From the NCBI GenBank assembly GCA_016303065.1, contig JAEDMJ010000054.1, positions 1 through 11,427 on the forward strand: a stretch of 11,427 nucleotides of DNA, in the 5' to 3' direction. Below the pieces are notes generated by a model. The model had not been told where the DNA came from. It searched no databases and was given only the letters and a program-made list of their open reading frames with translations. Each line of letters opens with the position of its first letter. The stretch's first letter is position 1. This DNA is from Clostridiales bacterium. Lineage in GTDB: Bacteria; Bacillota; Clostridia; Oscillospirales; QAMX01. Both the position numbers and the translations under genes were made by a program. Positions 1 to 6,758 of the stretch are shown one piece after another.

Positions 1-353
1 CTAAACTAACAAACTCTATCTCTTTTTACGGTCTCACATCATTGACAAACGAACAAATCGCAAATTATTGCAAATTGTTTTTCAAATTTGTATATCTGCC
101 GGATATCATTATACTGTCTTTTTATTTGAGATATCCGATGATTTGCATTACATTATACTTTTACAGAATACTGATGAGCATATGGATGCGCTCCGGACAC
201 CTTGCGACACTGTTGTTTCCACTCCGTCTGAAAAGACCTCCCTGCATTTTATCGGCGCAGCTTACCGAACGTACCTGCATTATACACGAAGACCTTTTCT
301 CTCTCTCCGGCAGAGCCGGGAATCGTTTTTCGCTGAAGCTGACACAACTCAAA
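1..353. other. Intergenic region without a convincing gene
   Basis: This stretch is clearly more AT-rich than the genes to its right. I find no reading frame with both a good ribosome binding site and protein-like composition. The plus-strand frames that start here run straight through the terminator hairpin at 354-391 into the antisense of the next gene, so they are not real. It does hold promoter-like hexamers: TATACT at 110-115 (TTGTAT 16 bp upstream) and TATACT at 154-159 on plus, and TATAAT at 108-113 on minus. There is also a small GC hairpin at 307-319 (CCGGC, loop AGA, GCCGG). A short untranslated RNA running from about 120-165 to the terminator is possible, but I recognise no known RNA family. 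Confidence 0.5.
100..137. repeat. 8-bp inverted repeat around overlapping -10 boxes
   Basis: CGGATATC (100-107) and GATATCCG (130-137) are perfect inverted arms separated by 22 bases. Between them lie a plus-strand TATACT (110-115) and an overlapping minus-strand TATAAT (108-113). The layout resembles an operator across a promoter, but no gene can be assigned to it, so any regulatory role is inference. Confidence 0.3.
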
Positions 354-391
354 GCCCGCCGGACTTTTTTACAGAACCGGCGGGCTTTTTT
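354..391 (+). terminator. Strong Rho-independent terminator, best on plus strand
   Basis: GCCCGCCGG (354-362) pairs perfectly with CCGGCGGGC (377-385) and is followed directly by six T residues (386-391) on the plus strand. Read on the minus strand, the stem lies 14 bases past the stop of the beta-helix gene but has only TTT after it, so it would be a weaker terminator there. It may serve as a shared bidirectional terminator, or end an RNA transcribed from the left. Confidence 0.75.
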
Positions 392-404
392 CATATGGAG
401 AATT

Positions 405-1079
405 TTAATTTCTCGGAACTATATTGTCAGGGGATTTGACGATACTGTTTTCCGGCGCGGTGCCGCGAAAACAAAGATTCGGATAGAGAACGGTATTTCT
501 CCCGATAACCGTTCCCGGATTCAGAACGCAGTGACAGCCGATGTCCGCGCCGTCAGCAAGAATAGCTCCGACCTTGCGAAGACCTGTATCAATGCATTCT
601 CCCGTTTTCCCGTTTCGTATGACCACATTCGTTCCGTTGAACTTCAGGTTTGACGCCACGGCTCCCGCTCCCATATGAGCGCGGTTTCCGACGATGGAAT
701 CCCCGGCGTAGGTATAATGCGGAAGCTTCGCACCGTTGAGCAGGACCGCATTTTTCAGCTCCGTGGAGTTTCCGACGACACATCCGCCGCAGACGAGAAC
801 CTTTCCGCGGATATACGCTCCCGGGCGAACTTCCGTGCCCAGCCCGATGACCGAGGGGCCGCATATGACCGCGCTCTCAGCGATCACCGCGTCTTCCGCC
901 GCGGCAACTCCCGGCGAAAGCATTTTCCACCCCGGCGTCCGGCAGAGCCTTTCCGCAAGCTCTGCAACAAAATCACCGATCAGAGGAAGCAGCTCCCAGG
1001 GATAGTCCCTTGAGGCGATGAGCTCCTCGGCCAGAGTGCCCTTGCTGTCAAAAAGATTTCTGTTCAGAAATTCAGTCAC
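405..1079 (-). CDS. Hexapeptide-repeat (left-handed beta-helix) acyltransferase-like protein, GlmU C-terminal-like
   Basis: A 224-residue protein of the left-handed parallel beta-helix family. Hexapeptide-type turns run through most of its length (for example VIAESAVICGPSVIG, then GNSTELKNAVL, then GCHCVLNPGTVIGRNTVLYP). Clostridial homologues, recognised from memory, are usually labelled UDP-N-acetylglucosamine pyrophosphorylase or nucleotidyltransferase. This protein has no N-terminal pyrophosphorylase (Rossmann) domain, so it resembles only the acetyltransferase half of GlmU and the true substrate is unproven. I chose the GTG at 1077-1079: an AGAGAGGG ribosome binding site lies 7 bases upstream, and the family starts with (M/V)TEFLNRNLFD. 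An alternative GTG at 1097 lacks this support. The start overlaps the end of the HTH-GlmM gene by 8 bases, so the two are almost certainly co-transcribed and translationally coupled. Likely cytoplasmic: no signal peptide or membrane segment. Family call is strong; biochemical role is moderate. Confidence 0.85.
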   Translation of the reverse strand: MTEFLNRNLFDSKGTLAEELIASRDYPWELLPLIGDFVAELAERLCRTPGWKMLSPGVAAAEDAVIAESAVICGPSVIGLGTEVRPGAYIRGKVLVCGGCVVGNSTELKNAVLLNGAKLPHYTYAGDSIVGNRAHMGAGAVASNLKFNGTNVVIRNGKTGECIDTGLRKVGAILADGADIGCHCVLNPGTVIGRNTVLYPNLCFRGTAPENSIVKSPDNIVPRN

Positions 1080-2703
1080 AGGCGTACCCTCTCTCACGAA
1101 TCAGATTTTCAAGTCTCTCCGCATAGGCTTCGCATTCGTCTTCATTCTCGCATTCCACCATAACGCGGATCACCTGTTCCGTTCCGCTTTCCCGGAGAAG
1201 GAGGCGGCCTTTCCCTTCAAGCTCGCCGTTCACTTCTCTCTCCGCCTGACGTATGACCTGGTCGGCCATAACCTCGGGCTTTGATACGACGCGAACGTTT
1301 TTCAGAACCTGGGGGAACATCTTCACCTCTTCGGCAAGTTTTCCGACAGGGAACTTTCTGTCCAGCATCTCTTCCATTATCATTATGGCTGTCAAAATTC
1401 CGTCCCCGGTGGTGGCGTATTTTTGCAGAATGATGTGACCCGACTGCTCTCCGCCAAGCTTGTAGTTGTTTTCAAGCATCGCCTCATAGACGTTTCTGTC
1501 TCCGACGGCGGTGCGAATATATTTTATCCCCGCCCGCTCAAGCGCGATCCCGAGTCCGGTGTTTGACATGACGGTCATGACGACCGTGTTGTGGTCGAGA
1601 CTGTCGCGGGCCTTGAGACGGCGCGCAAGGATATAGAGTATGTGATCTCCGTTTATCTCGTTTCCGTTTTCGTCCACCGCAATGCAGCGGTCCGCGTCCC
1701 CGTCAAAGGCAAAGCCGATGTCAAGGTGCTTTTCCCTCACGCACCGCCGGAGAACGTCGATATGCGTTGAACCGGCATCCCGGTTTATGTTCGTTCCGTC
1801 CGGTTCGGCATTGATCACCGTCACAGCCGCCCCAAGAGCATTGAAAACCGACTGCGCGATCATCCACGAAGAGCCGTTTGCACAGTCCAGACCAACTCGT
1901 ATGTTCCGGTAAGAGTGCGCCGCAATGGATATTAGGTACCCGATGTAACGGTTTCTGCCTGCGACATGGTCAAATATGCAGCCGATCCTCTCTCCCGTGG
2001 CAAGGGGGATGTCCCCGTCAAGCCCCAGCGCCGCAAAATTCCCGTCAAGGTAGAGCTCGATCTCCGAAAGGGTCGCATCGTCCATCTTTTCGCCGTAGCG
2101 GTTGACAAGCTTTATTCCGTTGTCGGAAAATCCGTTGTGCGAGGCGGATATCATTATTCCGCAGTCAAAATTTTCGTTTCTCGTAACATATGAAACGCTG
2201 GGGGTCGTCGTGACATGGAGCATATAAACATCCGCTCCGGATGCGGTCAGACCCGCCGAAATGGCATATTCAAGCATATAGCTTGACCGGCGCGTGTCCT
2301 TTCCTATAACGATCTTCGGTCTTCCTCCGGACTCCCAGACGCCCGCCGCCGGCTTTGAAAAATACCATCCGAGATATCTTCCGATGCGGAAAGCCCGCTC
2401 CGCAGTCACGGTGACGTTTGCTTCTCCGCGGAACCCGTCGGTACCAAAATATTTGTTCGGTTTTTTCCCGTCCTGATTCTCTCCTCCGCCGAGCCGCTCG
2501 ATCTCAACATTATCCTTCAGGAGCTCGTCTGTTGTCACACGGAAAAGCTCCGATAACTGGAGTATCTTGTCTATCTGGGGAACAGCCTGATCCATTTCCC
2601 ATTTTGAGACGGACTGTCTCGACACCGAAAGCTTCTCGGCAAGCTGCTCCTGTGAAAGCCGCGCAGATGCGCGCAGAGCGGTAATTTTTTCTCCGACCGT
2701 CAT
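1072..2703 (-). CDS. glmM: XRE-type HTH domain fused to phosphoglucosamine mutase (GlmM)
   Basis: A 543-residue fusion. Residues about 5-62 form a complete Cro/C1-type helix-turn-helix (core SQEQLAEKLSVSRQSVSKWE). A short charged linker (63-82) leads into a full GlmM of about 460 residues, close to the usual length of the stand-alone enzyme. Visible GlmM landmarks are KYFGTDGFRG (84-93), the phosphoserine loop ISASHN (185-190, catalytic Ser188), metal-binding DGDADR (334-339), sugar-binding GGEQSGH (417-423) and phosphate-binding RESGTEQ (504-510). The family interconverts glucosamine 6-phosphate and glucosamine 1-phosphate for UDP-GlcNAc and peptidoglycan synthesis. I chose ATG 2701-2703 because TGAGGAGG (2713-2720) lies 9 bases upstream; an ATG at 2736 has no comparable site. 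The fusion is not a frame artefact: HTH and enzyme share one uninterrupted frame. Both domains look intact, so a bifunctional enzyme-regulator is plausible. DNA binding and autoregulation are inference. Confidence 0.92.
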   Translation of the reverse strand: MTVGEKITALRASARLSQEQLAEKLSVSRQSVSKWEMDQAVPQIDKILQLSELFRVTTDELLKDNVEIERLGGGENQDGKKPNKYFGTDGFRGEANVTVTAERAFRIGRYLGWYFSKPAAGVWESGGRPKIVIGKDTRRSSYMLEYAISAGLTASGADVYMLHVTTTPSVSYVTRNENFDCGIMISASHNGFSDNGIKLVNRYGEKMDDATLSEIELYLDGNFAALGLDGDIPLATGERIGCIFDHVAGRNRYIGYLISIAAHSYRNIRVGLDCANGSSWMIAQSVFNALGAAVTVINAEPDGTNINRDAGSTHIDVLRRCVREKHLDIGFAFDGDADRCIAVDENGNEINGDHILYILARRLKARDSLDHNTVVMTVMSNTGLGIALERAGIKYIRTAVGDRNVYEAMLENNYKLGGEQSGHIILQKYATTGDGILTAIMIMEEMLDRKFPVGKLAEEVKMFPQVLKNVRVVSKPEVMADQVIRQAEREVNGELEGKGRLLLRESGTEQVIRVMVECENEDECEAYAERLENLIRERGYACD

Positions 2704-2750
2704 TCCTTTTTTCCTCCTCAAAGGGTCACGGCGCAAAACGCAACTGATGA

Positions 2751-2804
2751 TTTACATTTGTTATTATATCAGACTTTTATAAGCAGTGCAAGCAAGTTTA
2801 CATT
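2751..2804. repeat. TTTACATT direct repeat flanking the HTH-GlmM promoter
   Basis: TTTACATT occurs at 2751-2758 and again at 2797-2804 (plus-strand reading), 46 bp apart. One copy lies just downstream of the -10 box and the other just upstream of the -35 box, so the pair encloses the promoter. Two same-orientation sites around a promoter of a gene encoding an HTH domain suggest an operator, but eight-base repeats can arise by chance in AT-rich DNA. Confidence 0.35.
2763..2791 (-). promoter_or_regulatory. Sigma-A promoter of the HTH-GlmM operon
   Basis: On the minus strand, TTGCAC (-35, 2786-2791) is followed by a 17-bp spacer and a consensus TATAAT (-10, 2763-2768). The -10 has an upstream TG, making it an extended -10. 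Transcription would begin near 2756, giving a leader of about 50 bases before the ATG at 2703. This separates the glmM unit from the ABC operon upstream of it. Confidence 0.85.
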
Positions 2805-2832
2805 GAACCATTCTGCAACCGGTGTTTGCCCA

Positions 2833-2847
2833 CTGCATTATATGCAG
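2833..2847. repeat. Short palindrome with a possible second promoter
   Basis: CTGCATTATATGCAG is an inverted repeat with 6-base arms. It contains a minus-strand TATAAT (2837-2842) with a weak TTCACA 18 bp upstream. It could be an upstream second promoter or an operator for glmM. It lacks a T-tract, so it is not a good terminator for the ABC operon that ends at 2884. Confidence 0.3.
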
Positions 2848-2883
2848 GATCCCGGCTGAATGTGAACGCTTTTTTCCTGAGTT

Positions 2884-3558
2884 TCAGCGCTCCTGTTCCG
2901 GGAACATCTTCCCGTCCCGAATGCGGATCACCCGGTCGAGCCTTCCGACCACATCCTGGTCGTGAGTCACAACGATCACGCAGCAGCCCCGGTCCTTTGC
3001 CATTGAGGACAGAATGCCGATTATGTTTGCGCTGTTTTCCGAGTCAAGATTCCCCGTTGGCTCATCGGCAAGCATCACCCTTGCCCCGGAAGCAAGGGCT
3101 CTGGCAATTGCGACGCGCTGCTGCTCTCCGCCGCTCAGCATTCCCGGAAATCTGTCAAAGGCGTCTTTATCCAAACCCGTCCCCATCAGAAGCTCCCTCG
3201 CCCGCACCTTAGCCGAAGCTGGGGAAATCCCCTTGAGCTCCATGGAATACATGACATTTTCCTCCGCAGTCAAAAGAGGAAAGAGCCGGTAGTTCTGGTA
3301 TATGACGGAAACGCAGTCACGTCTGTACGTGTCAAGATTGAACTCCGAGGTCGGTTTTCCGCCGTATTTAACTTGTCCGCTTACCGGAAGATCAAGCCCC
3401 GCCATAAGCATGAGCGCGGTGGACTTTCCGCTGCCGGATTTTCCGACTATCGCGTAGGACTTTCCCTCTTCAAACCCGCAGCTCACATTTTTAAGGACGT
3501 CCACCGTCCTGTATTTGTTTGAGTAGCTGTAACTCACGTTGTCAAGCTCGAGAATCAC
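2884..3558 (-). CDS. ABC transporter ATP-binding protein, LolD/MacB/FtsE type
   Basis: A 224-residue ATPase of the size typical for partners of FtsX/MacB-like permeases. Motifs in order: Walker A GKSGSGKST (39-47), Q-loop Gln88, signature LSGGEQQR (141-148), Walker B VMLADEP (161-167, catalytic Glu166), D-loop NLDS (170-173) and switch His199. All catalytic residues are present, so it should be active. The start is GTG at 3558, with GGAGGG 7 bases upstream, and only 17 bases separate it from the permease stop, so the genes form one operon with the permease first. Such pairs are mechanotransmission-type ABC systems that move lipoproteins, peptides or antibiotics out of the membrane, or act in resistance and sensing. 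No sensor kinase or response regulator is next to it here, and the substrate cannot be read from the sequence. Confidence 0.93.
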   Translation of the reverse strand: MILELDNVSYSYSNKYRTVDVLKNVSCGFEEGKSYAIVGKSGSGKSTALMLMAGLDLPVSGQVKYGGKPTSEFNLDTYRRDCVSVIYQNYRLFPLLTAEENVMYSMELKGISPASAKVRARELLMGTGLDKDAFDRFPGMLSGGEQQRVAIARALASGARVMLADEPTGNLDSENSANIIGILSSMAKDRGCCVIVVTHDQDVVGRLDRVIRIRDGKMFPEQER

Positions 3559-3576
3559 AAAAACGCCCTCCTTTTC

Positions 3577-6500
3577 TCATTCTTCCTCCGCCGGCAGTGC
3601 CAAAAGCTTTGAATTTATCTGCGCTCTGAGGGCAATCGCCGCGCCTGCGCAAAACACCGGCACAAGCGCCCCTGCGGCGGCAAACTGTTCCGCTCCCGCT
3701 CCGTTAAGCACAAGACTGAATATCAGTCCCGCGGCGGCTCCCGCAAAACACAGCGCCGCCTGTTCCAGAAAGAACGAGGCAAAAACCCTTTTCGCCGGCG
3801 CCCCAAGCCCGCGCATCACCGCAAGCTCACTCTTTCTGGCTCCGGTCATGATCCGCGATATCACAAATCCGACTCCGCACACAAGCACAAACATAACCGG
3901 AGTCAGAACGCCGAGATACGTCATCTGCCTTGAAAGATCCCTCTCCGCTTCAAGAGCTTCCCGGTCGTCAAATACCGGATACACGCGCACAGACCTTGTA
4001 ATACCGGGTTCGCTCCATCCCCCGTCCAAAAGCGCAGCTTTGAATTCCGAAAGCCTGTCAAGGCCGCTGACTGAAAAGGTCATCGTGTCGAAAGTGAACT
4101 GTCTGAGATATTCGTCGTATCCCAGCTCCTCGGTGTACTCTGTTTTCACGGGATTTCCGAATTTGTCGAAATAGTAATATTCCCGTGTGCAGGAAAAGGG
4201 CTCCTTTCCTGGGGTATAGCTTTCCTCGTTAAGATATGCCGTGTCAAAATACGCCGCAAGGGGACAGTATATCCCGGCCTCACTGCCCCGGGCGGCATAG
4301 CACCCTGCCACAGTGAACTCCATTTCCGAAAGCTCCGTTCCGACGTACACACCGATGCGGTCTCCAAAGGATATGCCGTTTTCCGCCATGAAGCTCTCCG
4401 GCACCAGGCAGATTTTTCCGTCCTCTCCGCCGAACAGCGACCCGTCATATCCCAGGGCATACTCCGTTTCAATCCCGCCGCCCCGGAAAAGCTCTTCCGC
4501 CGCGTCAATCGACGAAGTAAAGCTTATCCTCGGCCCCTGAAGGAAGCGCGAAATGAAAGTTTCATATGCAAAGCCTCCGGAGGGAGGCGTGACCGTCAAA
4601 AGGGTTCCGGGCCCGCCGTCGGCATACTCCGCTATTCCCCGGTACATATACGCCTCGGCGTGGGAAAGCGCGAAATCCTTCACCATTCCAAACGAGAGCA
4701 GCTGTTCTGCTTCCCAGGCGCTTATGACGATGTCCGTCGCCGTGCGCCCACGGAAGTCCGTGATGCAGCCTTCAATTTCGGCATCGCTCCGAAGCGCTCT
4801 CAGCTCCCGCTCATATCCGCTCCGCGCCGAAACCATTGAACAAAGCAGCGCGGTAAGCACTGCCGCCGCGCACGGAACGACCAAAGTTCTGAGTCCCCCG
4901 CGCGACACCGAAAGAAGGGCAAACCGAACCGGCCCTTTTCCCCGGACCGAAGACGCTCTCACCCGGCGTTTTGCCGTGACCGGCATTTGTTTTCTCTTTG
5001 CTTTTTTCCGGAAACTCATCGGCAGAAACGCCGTCACCGCCGCCAGCGCAGCCGCCGCCGTCACGGCGCTCACCGCCGCGATAACCCCCACGTGAGTTTT
5101 GGATACATCGGTCAGATTTTTCACAATTCCGACGCGCATTACGCTGTAATGGAGACCTTCCATCCAGTTTTTCGAGAAAAACGCAAACGCCAGCTTTCCG
5201 GCAAACTTCATTGCCGCCGTACCCGCGGCAAAACCCACCGCCGCTGCGGGAAGCACAATCCACGCCGCCGACATCACGATGCACGCTCTGACCGCTCTTT
5301 TGGGCGTGCCCAGATCCTGCATTATCCCGGCGTTGACCCTTTGCCACGAGGCGAACATATATCCAAACAAAACGACAACGGCTGCTCCCGCCGCCGCCAA
5401 GACCGCCGTCACGGTCTTCGCAGCGACCGAGTACGTCTCCGCCGAATCCATAACCCCGGCATAGCCCTGGTCAAAAACCATGACCGTCACGTCCGGCGGG
5501 AGAAAGCCGTAAACCGACTCGAGAAATTCCCCGCCCTTTCCGTTCTCGATGACAGCCTGGGCAATCGTCCTCCCCATAAGGCCCGAGGCCTCCGAAAACG
5601 GGATATAAACAAAACTCCTGTTTTCGTCCGTCACCGAGGCAACCGCCGAAATCGTGTATTTTCCCTGAAAGCATCCGCTGTCCGAAAAAACTGGGGTTTC
5701 CGAGGATTCGTCCCCCGGCTCAAAGACCGAAAGCTCGATCACGTCCCCAACGCCAAGCTCCTGCGCCTGGGCAATGTCCTCCGAAACGATGCAGACCCAC
5801 TCTTCATCCGGCCCGTAAACCTCTCCGGACTTTATCGCCGTGACGCCCTGGTGAAATTCCGTCTGCCAAAGAGGATGTTCTGTCACGTTCACGGTAACGT
5901 ACGAATTCAAAAGCCGGTACGCCTCTGCCGCTTCGGTGAAATACTCACACCCCTTCTCCGGGACCGTACCCGTCTCAAGTCTTTTTACATATTCCCGGCC
6001 GTCCCACGAAAGTATGTTGCAAGTGTACATATATGTATAGGCGTTCGGGCCGTCAAACCTGCGCCCGGTCACAGCGTAATACTCGCCTTCCTCCGGACAC
6101 CGATCCAATCCGCCGAAGTTTATGACGACAAGCCTGTCCTGCATTCTGTCCGAAGCCCAAAGCTCCTGCGTCACGAGGCAGAGCGAACCGTCCACAAAGT
6201 CCGTGACCAGCACCTTAACGGCAAGAACCATCTCATTGGGAAAAGGCATTTCCTTTTCCGGTCTTACAAAGCCCGCTGCCGTCCCGGGAAGCGTCTTCCT
6301 CTTCCCGATCCACTCCACGCCGTCAAGCTTGCCGATCGCCTCAGTGTCAAGTTCTTCAAGCGCCGCCAATGCCTTCGGATCGCGCGCAAAGCTTTCCGAA
6401 ACGGCGTTCCCGCTGTATTCAAAAACCGCCAGCGTTATAAACCCGTTCTCACAGGCGGAAATCATATCCTGCGCCGAAAAATACATCCCCGTGCCAAGGC

Positions 6501-6594
6501 CGCAAAAAAGCGTAACCAAAGCGATAAGGCCCCAAAAGAGCAAGCTTTTCCTTCTTGCCCTGAAAGCAAATTTAACACCGGTTTTTATAAACAT
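3577..6594 (-). CDS. Large FtsX/MacB-type ABC transporter permease, tandem-duplicated
   Basis: A 1005-residue membrane protein with two FtsX-like halves. I see eight likely membrane segments: about 17-40, 390-415, 436-458, 501-525, 567-590, 891-914, 940-964 and 970-990. Each half is thus one helix, a large extracytoplasmic domain (about 350 and 300 residues), then three helices. The conserved cytoplasmic FtsX motif is clear in the second half (RKSELAVMRGLGAPAKRV, 920-937) and diverged in the first (AGIMQDLGTPKRAV, 422-435). A basic linker (529-553) joins the halves. I prefer ATG 6592-6594: it has an AGGA-containing site 8 bases upstream, starts directly before the first membrane segment, and leaves room for a promoter; a more upstream frame start at 6663 would overlap that promoter. 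Co-transcribed with the ATPase. Tandem duplication lets one polypeptide supply both permease halves. Substrate unknown. Confidence 0.88.
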   Translation of the reverse strand: MFIKTGVKFAFRARRKSLLFWGLIALVTLFCGLGTGMYFSAQDMISACENGFITLAVFEYSGNAVSESFARDPKALAALEELDTEAIGKLDGVEWIGKRKTLPGTAAGFVRPEKEMPFPNEMVLAVKVLVTDFVDGSLCLVTQELWASDRMQDRLVVINFGGLDRCPEEGEYYAVTGRRFDGPNAYTYMYTCNILSWDGREYVKRLETGTVPEKGCEYFTEAAEAYRLLNSYVTVNVTEHPLWQTEFHQGVTAIKSGEVYGPDEEWVCIVSEDIAQAQELGVGDVIELSVFEPGDESSETPVFSDSGCFQGKYTISAVASVTDENRSFVYIPFSEASGLMGRTIAQAVIENGKGGEFLESVYGFLPPDVTVMVFDQGYAGVMDSAETYSVAAKTVTAVLAAAGAAVVVLFGYMFASWQRVNAGIMQDLGTPKRAVRACIVMSAAWIVLPAAAVGFAAGTAAMKFAGKLAFAFFSKNWMEGLHYSVMRVGIVKNLTDVSKTHVGVIAAVSAVTAAAALAAVTAFLPMSFRKKAKRKQMPVTAKRRVRASSVRGKGPVRFALLSVSRGGLRTLVVPCAAAVLTALLCSMVSARSGYERELRALRSDAEIEGCITDFRGRTATDIVISAWEAEQLLSFGMVKDFALSHAEAYMYRGIAEYADGGPGTLLTVTPPSGGFAYETFISRFLQGPRISFTSSIDAAEELFRGGGIETEYALGYDGSLFGGEDGKICLVPESFMAENGISFGDRIGVYVGTELSEMEFTVAGCYAARGSEAGIYCPLAAYFDTAYLNEESYTPGKEPFSCTREYYYFDKFGNPVKTEYTEELGYDEYLRQFTFDTMTFSVSGLDRLSEFKAALLDGGWSEPGITRSVRVYPVFDDREALEAERDLSRQMTYLGVLTPVMFVLVCGVGFVISRIMTGARKSELAVMRGLGAPAKRVFASFFLEQAALCFAGAAAGLIFSLVLNGAGAEQFAAAGALVPVFCAGAAIALRAQINSKLLALPAEEE

Positions 6595-6631
6595 TTTGTC
6601 CGTCCTAAAAAGCAAATAAGCGCTGATTTTT

Positions 6632-6659
6632 CTTATAGTAACACACCCACCGGTCAAAA
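6632..6659 (-). promoter_or_regulatory. Likely promoter of the ABC operon
   Basis: On the minus strand, TATAAG (-10, 6632-6637) follows a TTTTGA (-35, 6654-6659) by 16 bp; an overlapping TTGACC gives a poorer 14-bp spacing. Transcription would start about 30 bases before the chosen ATG of the permease. The match is moderate. Confidence 0.45.
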
Positions 6660-6669
6660 GCAAGCTTTT

Positions 6670-6683
6670 CGGAAAATTTTCCG
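6670..6683. promoter_or_regulatory. Perfect 14-bp palindrome in the divergent promoter region
   Basis: CGGAAAATTTTCCG is a perfect palindrome located 5 bp upstream of the oxidoreductase -35 box and about 10 bp upstream of the ABC operon -35 box. Its position between two divergent promoters is typical of an operator. No candidate regulator gene is present nearby except the HTH-GlmM fusion, whose recognition site is unknown. Confidence 0.5.
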
Positions 6684-6688
6684 GCGTA

Positions 6689-6717
6689 TTGAAGATGTCA
6701 CGGCAATGTGCTATACT
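6689..6717 (+). promoter_or_regulatory. Sigma-A promoter of the oxidoreductase gene
   Basis: TTGAAG (-35, 6689-6694), a 17-bp spacer, and TATACT (-10, 6712-6717) with an extended TG at 6709-6710. Transcription would start near 6724, about 35 bases before the ATG. Confidence 0.75.
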
Positions 6718-6758
6718 TACCTCATATACGACTGCATATTAAAGGAGGCTGCACTACC

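Noticed and set aside
171..177. CTGATGA resembling a hammerhead ribozyme core
   Set aside because: The following bases can form a small stem but the required GAAA after it and the cleavage-site triplet are missing.
161..394. Minus-strand 77-codon frame after the beta-helix gene
   Set aside because: It begins inside the terminator hairpin, has no binding site, and its basic residues come from translating the GC stem.
6539..6670. GCAAGCTTTTC repeated at 6539-6550 and 6660-6670
   Set aside because: One copy lies within the permease coding sequence, the repeats are short and no other structure links them; chance is likely.
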